A DNA stretch of 64,000 nucleotides from assembly GCA_903813345.2 (NCBI GenBank), contig CAIIXF020000003.1:3688109-3752108 (forward strand). The letters are read 5' to 3'. A program made the position numbers and the translations under genes. This document shows, in pieces, positions 59,001-64,000 of this stretch. Origin of the DNA: Owenia fusiformis (taxonomy: Eukaryota > Annelida > Polychaeta > Sabellida > Oweniidae). The notes below the pieces were generated by a model. That model did not search any database. It saw only the letters and a list, made by a program, of their open reading frames with translations, and was not told the DNA's origin. Positions within the stretch are counted from its first letter, which is position 1; each line of letters starts with the position of its first letter.

Positions 59001-59189
59001 TTACTATTTAGTTTTATTAAACCGCATGCTAAAGTCTATGAATGTTTTGCGTTATTGAAAAATCGCCATTAAAGTTGTCCGTTCCAGTGTTATCGAGAAA
59101 GAAATGTTGAACAGATACCAATGTCCAAGGGTATTTCGATTGATCCCATGAAGTTGGGCTATGATGTCCTTGAAAGATGCACGGATATA
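56035..59189. other. AT-rich DNA without recognised genes
   Basis: Contains a perfect 9-bp-arm palindrome TCCGCCAGTTTATACTGGCG GA at 57,342-57,363, next to GACCTGGCTACG, perhaps a MITE footprint. The plus frame 57,851-58,195 (114 codons) has no recognised domain. Confidence 0.45.
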
Positions 59190-60179
59190 CAGGGTGGTCC
59201 AAAAAGTGAACCCCTGCAACCGGCTATATTTCCCTTATTACATGCAAGAATCCTTTCATAGTTTCACATGTTGTAGAGGTAGGTCTAAGATTTTTGTTGG
59301 TACTATACATTTTTCTTAGTATTGAAATTTGCAGAAATTATAAGCCCTAACGAAACATCACTGAAAATGGGTAAAATGTGAATTTCAATATCTGCGATTC
59401 TTCAACCCTTCAACAATCTTCCGATGGAAATCTTTTAAGCCGGAGTCTGGGAAACCTAATGTTTTCTGACTTTGTTTGGTTTTGAATCACACACAATATG
59501 ATGTAAAAATTAGCATCCTACCTCTGTTAGTTGCATAGTTATTGTGATCAAAAAAAATCTTCAATGTTTCCAAAGACGAGAACATCTTCTTCCAGTGAAA
59601 TTGCAACATAACCCTATATAGTCTTAAAATGTCAATATCTTCATTAATCATGGACCAATCCTTATGAAATATGACTCAAAACACTGAATATTAGATTTCC
59701 TTTTGATTTTTGTAAGATTTTATATGAAGGGCTTCTCAGATTTTGGGTCACAAGGGGTAACTTTGCCCCCCTCTACCTATTTGTGTAGGTAACATTCCTC
59801 TAAACTGTTGAATGGTTAAAACAGCTTCAAAATGGTCAATAAAAGTGTGAAATGGTGTTTTCTGCTCTAATAGTGTCCCATTTGTCATATGGTAGGGTTT
59901 AAAATTATAATCTTTCACTGAAAGCTTTTTTAAGATCATCTAATGTATATCAACATTTTCCGTCAATCACATCGGTAAAATTTTGCACAAAATCTAATTA
60001 AAGGCATGTTTGTTTAAGTCTTGTAATATCTTCGAAATTCAAGACTGAGAATAGATTATGGTGTCAACAAAAATGTTAGACCTTTCTCTATAAGATGATA
60101 ATATGAGCAAATTCATGCATGTATTAAGGAAAATATAGCCTGTTGCAGGGGTTCACTTTTTTGTTTTTGGACCACCCTG
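59190..60179. mobile_element. Non-autonomous mariner-like element, 990 bp, long inverted ends
   Basis: Begins CAGGGTGGTCCAAAAAGTGA at 59,190 and ends with the inverted form GGACCACCCTG at 60,179, flanked by TA on both sides (59,188-59,189; 60,180-60,181). Inverted similarity extends imperfectly for about 130-150 bp (GCAACCGGCTATATTTCCCT versus GCAACAGGCTATATTTTCCT inverted). No transposase frame recognised. Confidence 0.88.
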
Positions 60180-60181
60180 TA

Positions 60182-63100
60182 GGCTTAGCAGGTAATTCAA
60201 TAAGCAGTTCGCTTTCCCAAGAGGATGTACAGGTTATCGACTTGGTAAACAGAGTTGCCAAATGGACGAGAGTGAAGGAGGAATATGAGAGGCGTGATTT
60301 GCTAAAATTAGTTTAACTCATATTACAACATAGGTTTACCATTCATGCACGATATACAACAATAGGAGATACGATTCAAGGTGCTAAGATTTATCATATA
60401 CATTGTGTAATATAGGATAAAGTAAACGGAATAAATGTGCCTTAATAAAAAATCACCGTGACACCGTGTGCAATTAATTACACGTATATATTATAAGTTT
60501 GGGTATACGAGTATTGTTCAATAAATGCTGGTATAAATGCCTCTTGCATTGTTTGTGAGTAAACCAAAATTAATTTTCGGGAGTGATTCCTTTACAAATA
60601 AGAAAATGAGACAAATTGTATTTTTAACGAGCCTCGCACATTTAAAAGTATACAATACGAATTGATTCTGTCCTGGATGACTCGAGTTCAGTCTAACCAG
60701 TGAATGACCCAAGATGATTGTAATAACATAGTCAGTTTATTGAGATTGAAAACGGTTAATTCATCACATTTCGTTCTATCTCTGGAAATACAAATATAAG
60801 TCAGTGTGATCCTTATTAGTAGTTAATTAAACTCATAAAGATCAGTCATGACCCAGAATATTAAAACATTTTGTCCGATAATTTTCTCGACGTATTTGCA
60901 CGACCTTTTTAAGATTAGATCATTCAATCGTTGTTTGACTTTGAAAGGCGCTATCCACAATATCAAAATAAAACACCATGTGGTTCAAATCAATACAAAT
61001 CAAGTTTAATTGTATTGGGGTTTGAAGTATTTGAAAAATAATTCACCTTAAAGTTGTGTAATTTACCGTGTAGCCGTATAACCCTTGTTATTAAAACCCA
61101 TAACTTAGATCCAGCAATTACAGGTCATAAAATCGTAATAAAATAGATCTGAGAAATCCGGTTGTGTCACAATAAGCTTACCGAGAAGCAGAAAACAAAG
61201 TCCTCAGTTTACTTAGTCACTGTGTAGAAACAATTATTTCATTTAAGACATTTAAGTACCGAGATGCCATATGGAATTTATCAAGCAATGTTCTTATTGA
61301 ATTGAAACCCGCTATGTGCCCTAAGACGTCAGCTAATTTTCCGGGTATTACTCAAATATGAGCGCCGCTTTTGCGAAGGTAGTGTCCTTAAGTATGTCAA
61401 CAGCAATGTTAGATACAGCGAGGCGTAGATCTCTCTTTTTACTTTTGAGATTCATGTTAAATAGACTTCAGAATGACAACAAAATATCCCACGAAAAATT
61501 TTGCTCTCTTACATAGTTTGAGTGCCAAAACGTCATCGTATTCAGATACATTGACCATTTCAGCACTACCTAGCTCATCCATCCGCAGAAAATAGTCCCA
61601 AATATGTCACCCTTCATTGTTACGATCACATGTTCCCCAGTTATTCTGGGCATTATATGTCTGCAAATTAGAGTATTCTATCAAAATATGGTGCTGGAGT
61701 ATACCATTGAAGTCCCAAAACAGGTTCAAATAGTACTACTTTCCTTTCACAAATATACTCAAGTGTCGTGTCCTTAATTTTTGATGTTCGACTTAATGTT
61801 ATAATTATTCCGTTTGTATGGCACCATGATGATAATCATATTATCCTAGTTGAGGCTAAAGGTGCACCACTTCTAAATTAGCATCTTCTTGAAAGAAAAT
61901 GTGGCAATTTCGGCCATTATAAATTAAGTTCAATAGACACCACTTGTAAACACATTTGTTTCTTTACAAATGATTTATTGAAAATTGGTCATGGTTTTCT
62001 GTCAATTGTAACATGGAGATTAATACTTTATTAATTTTTATGTATGATTTTATCTGATTTTTGAATTCTATACATCATCCAGAGAGTTATAAGAAATGTG
62101 TAATTGTACAGTTTCTAAATAGCTGAATAACGCTGACATAATAGATGTCACCCTTGTTTGTCTTTGGTTTTCTTGGGCCACACCTTCATTCAGTTCAATG
62201 CTAGTAACTTTCAATAGTCACTTAATTTAATTTCAATGAATTCAAATATGCTATCAAAAATAAAGAAAAGTCATTAGAGGTAAAAAGTGGAAATATCTAA
62301 AAATCTCATGAAAAAACGAGATTTAGCGAGATTTTAAAGCTATTTAGAAACTACTCTATTCGGTAGTTAATGGTATCCTCATTACATTGAAAACTATATC
62401 ATTAATTGTACAAGGCTTTGTACACAGGTAAATGTTGTCGGAATAGTGATTAAGCTAGACAATTTTATTCTGACGGACTTTTAAGTACATGAAAAAGGGA
62501 TGAGAAAATGTTCTTACAGTCACTCTATAATTCTCAGATAGGTATATCCAAATACCGAAACTAAAACTCACAAGGGTAAAACACCGGCTATTGTATGTTG
62601 TAAAAGAAAATAATTCATTGCAAGTGAGTTTGACAACATGATGGAGATGTCCATTTGTCCTTTTGAGCGAATTGAAAATATATATCTTAATAACAGAGGA
62701 GTGAAAAATGTCACATGTATGTCGGCATACTACTCCTCCAACAGGACACCCCTTTAGTCAATAATTCAGAACAATGCATTCATTTGCCCCAAAAATATAT
62801 TTAAGGACGAACTTTTTTAAAGGTTTTAAGACGCTATCCAATTGACATTTCCAAACGAAAACATTGTAGAAAATCAATCAATCAACGTACGTCTAATGTC
62901 TAATTATACTAGTCTGTTGATAAAATAAATGATGAGTCTTTGATGGAAATTCTAAGCCTGACCAAACAATTCAATTTACATTGGTCAGTTCCAATTTAGC
63001 AGGTCATACAGCTTCGAAAAACTGTATTCATAAGCTATATTGAATAGGGTTCAGAAAGGCTAATTAGATTATTTATGCAACGTTCTAATGCATTGACTTT

Positions 63101-63346
63101 AATGATGCAATTCATAGAGTTTTGCGCTGTTTACAAGTTTTCCATGAATGTACCGAAATGATGAATATCTCGCTTTATTTTTACATTTTTTTCTTATTAT
63201 AAAAAGATGTGTACACGTTATTTAATTATTTAAATATTTTATAATTTAATTATTCAATCTTTATTTCTGTTTAGTAGTAAAGCATAGTATATATTCAATT
63301 GTGATTACATTAAATTGATATGCGTAAAACCAGTTTTACTGAAACA
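60182..63346. other. AT-rich DNA without recognised genes
   Basis: Both strands inspected for exon-like frames, inverted ends and repeats; none convincing. Confidence 0.45.
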
Positions 63347-63515
63347 AGTTAGTAGTAGTAACCAAAACCCAAGAAAAAAATTAATATGTCATGTTGAAGA
63401 ACCCCAATTCTTATTACTTGGTACCTTTAGTATTGATATTGCTCTACTGATTCCTGTTTTTAAAAGCAAATCGCTTGGAGTTTTTTGAAGTTATGGAGGA
63501 TTTCAGCAATGGGCG
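63347..63515 (-). repeat. Dispersed repeat R4, copy B (inverted)
   Basis: Inverted match to 41,028-41,172 (GATATTGCTCTACTGATTCC is the complement of the shared core). A weakly similar stretch, AAAACTCCAAGGGATTTTGC, lies at about 63,929. Confidence 0.75.
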
Positions 63516-64000
63516 ATTTTCAAGAGTTATTTGAAAATATTAAATGAAATATAGGTTATCGAATGTTGTAATCATTAGATAAGACAATAAACTCTATCTT
63601 TGATTTTTATCTAGCATGTAGTAAATAAGACCAAATTTTGCTTTTCTATTTTTTAAAAGAACTAAATAGTATCTTATTATTGTTAAAATTGTTATATCTG
63701 TGGAAATCAAGAAAGTGTTCAAAAATATATAATTAGTTAAAAAATATGTCGGTAAAAAAAATCGAAAATTTAAAACTCTCTTAATGTGACAACACTTTTC
63801 GGGTATAGTTTTCCATGACAATATGTGTGTAGTTACCTATAAAGAGAGCTTTTAATGGTGAATTTCTTAATTGGATTTTTGAACTTTTGCTCAAAAAGGA
63901 CCCCTGTTAAACTTCGCCATAACTTACTAAAACTCCAAGGGATTTTGCTTTTGTAAAAACAAATCAAGGACTGTCTATATTACTAATTCCAAGCATTGAA
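63516..64000. other. AT-rich end of window, nothing further recognised
   Basis: Minus frame 63,594-63,821 is AT-driven and shows no domain. Confidence 0.4.

Overview
The window looks like nuclear DNA of a marine invertebrate animal: AT-rich, gene-poor, with GT-AG splice-site pairs and the mobile-element classes typical of such genomes (mariner-like elements, hAT-like MITEs, a tRNA-derived SINE, LTR elements primed by tRNA-Pro and tRNA-Leu, many hairpin elements, four tandem arrays). No bacterial operon, rRNA, CRISPR array or long intact protein gene is visible. I cannot fix the phylum from sequence alone; a mollusc-like lophotrochozoan or an invertebrate deuterostome would both fit. All splice sites and repeat boundaries were judged by eye.

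Layout. 0-12 kb: dispersed repeats, a large old palindrome (4.4-5.1 kb), a tRNA-derived SINE and small hairpins. 12.7-17.85 kb: a candidate minus-strand gene with a CpG-rich non-coding first exon, a lysine/arginine-rich coding exon (14,606-14,735), a second coding exon and a 3' exon. Its first intron is filled by a 200-bp satellite. 18-21.7 kb: MITEs, a three-copy tandem repeat, and hairpins around a 17-codon leader. 21,710-32,469: a 10.76-kb interval with inverted CCCAGCWAACA ends, a 190-bp satellite inside the left end, a 119-bp satellite inside the right end, and a candidate minus-strand multi-exon transcription unit between them. It may be one giant mobile element. 32.5-43 kb: phased AT-rich blocks, hAT-like MITEs (one with a clear target-site duplication), a four-copy 160-bp tandem repeat and a CRE/NF-Y-like block with a hairpin. 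43-47 kb: a dispersed repeat split by a 942-bp mariner with a broken transposase, then a small element made of phased CCATGG motifs. 49.5 kb: a tandem block rich in nuclear-receptor half-sites. 52-55 kb: an LTR end with a tRNA-Leu primer site and, 270 bp downstream, a young LTR element with no coding capacity. 55.4-60.2 kb: two more TA-flanked mariner-like elements. The rest is AT-rich DNA in which I see nothing.

The most unusual signal is that several unrelated repeat blocks carry a short motif iterated at about 10-10.4 bp, close to one DNA helical turn: CCATGG at 46.95 kb, ACG at 21.2 kb and AACA at 38.8-39.0 kb. The large ACGT-rich satellites show a looser 11-13 bp spacing. This is a structural pattern seen in the sequence; no function is shown.
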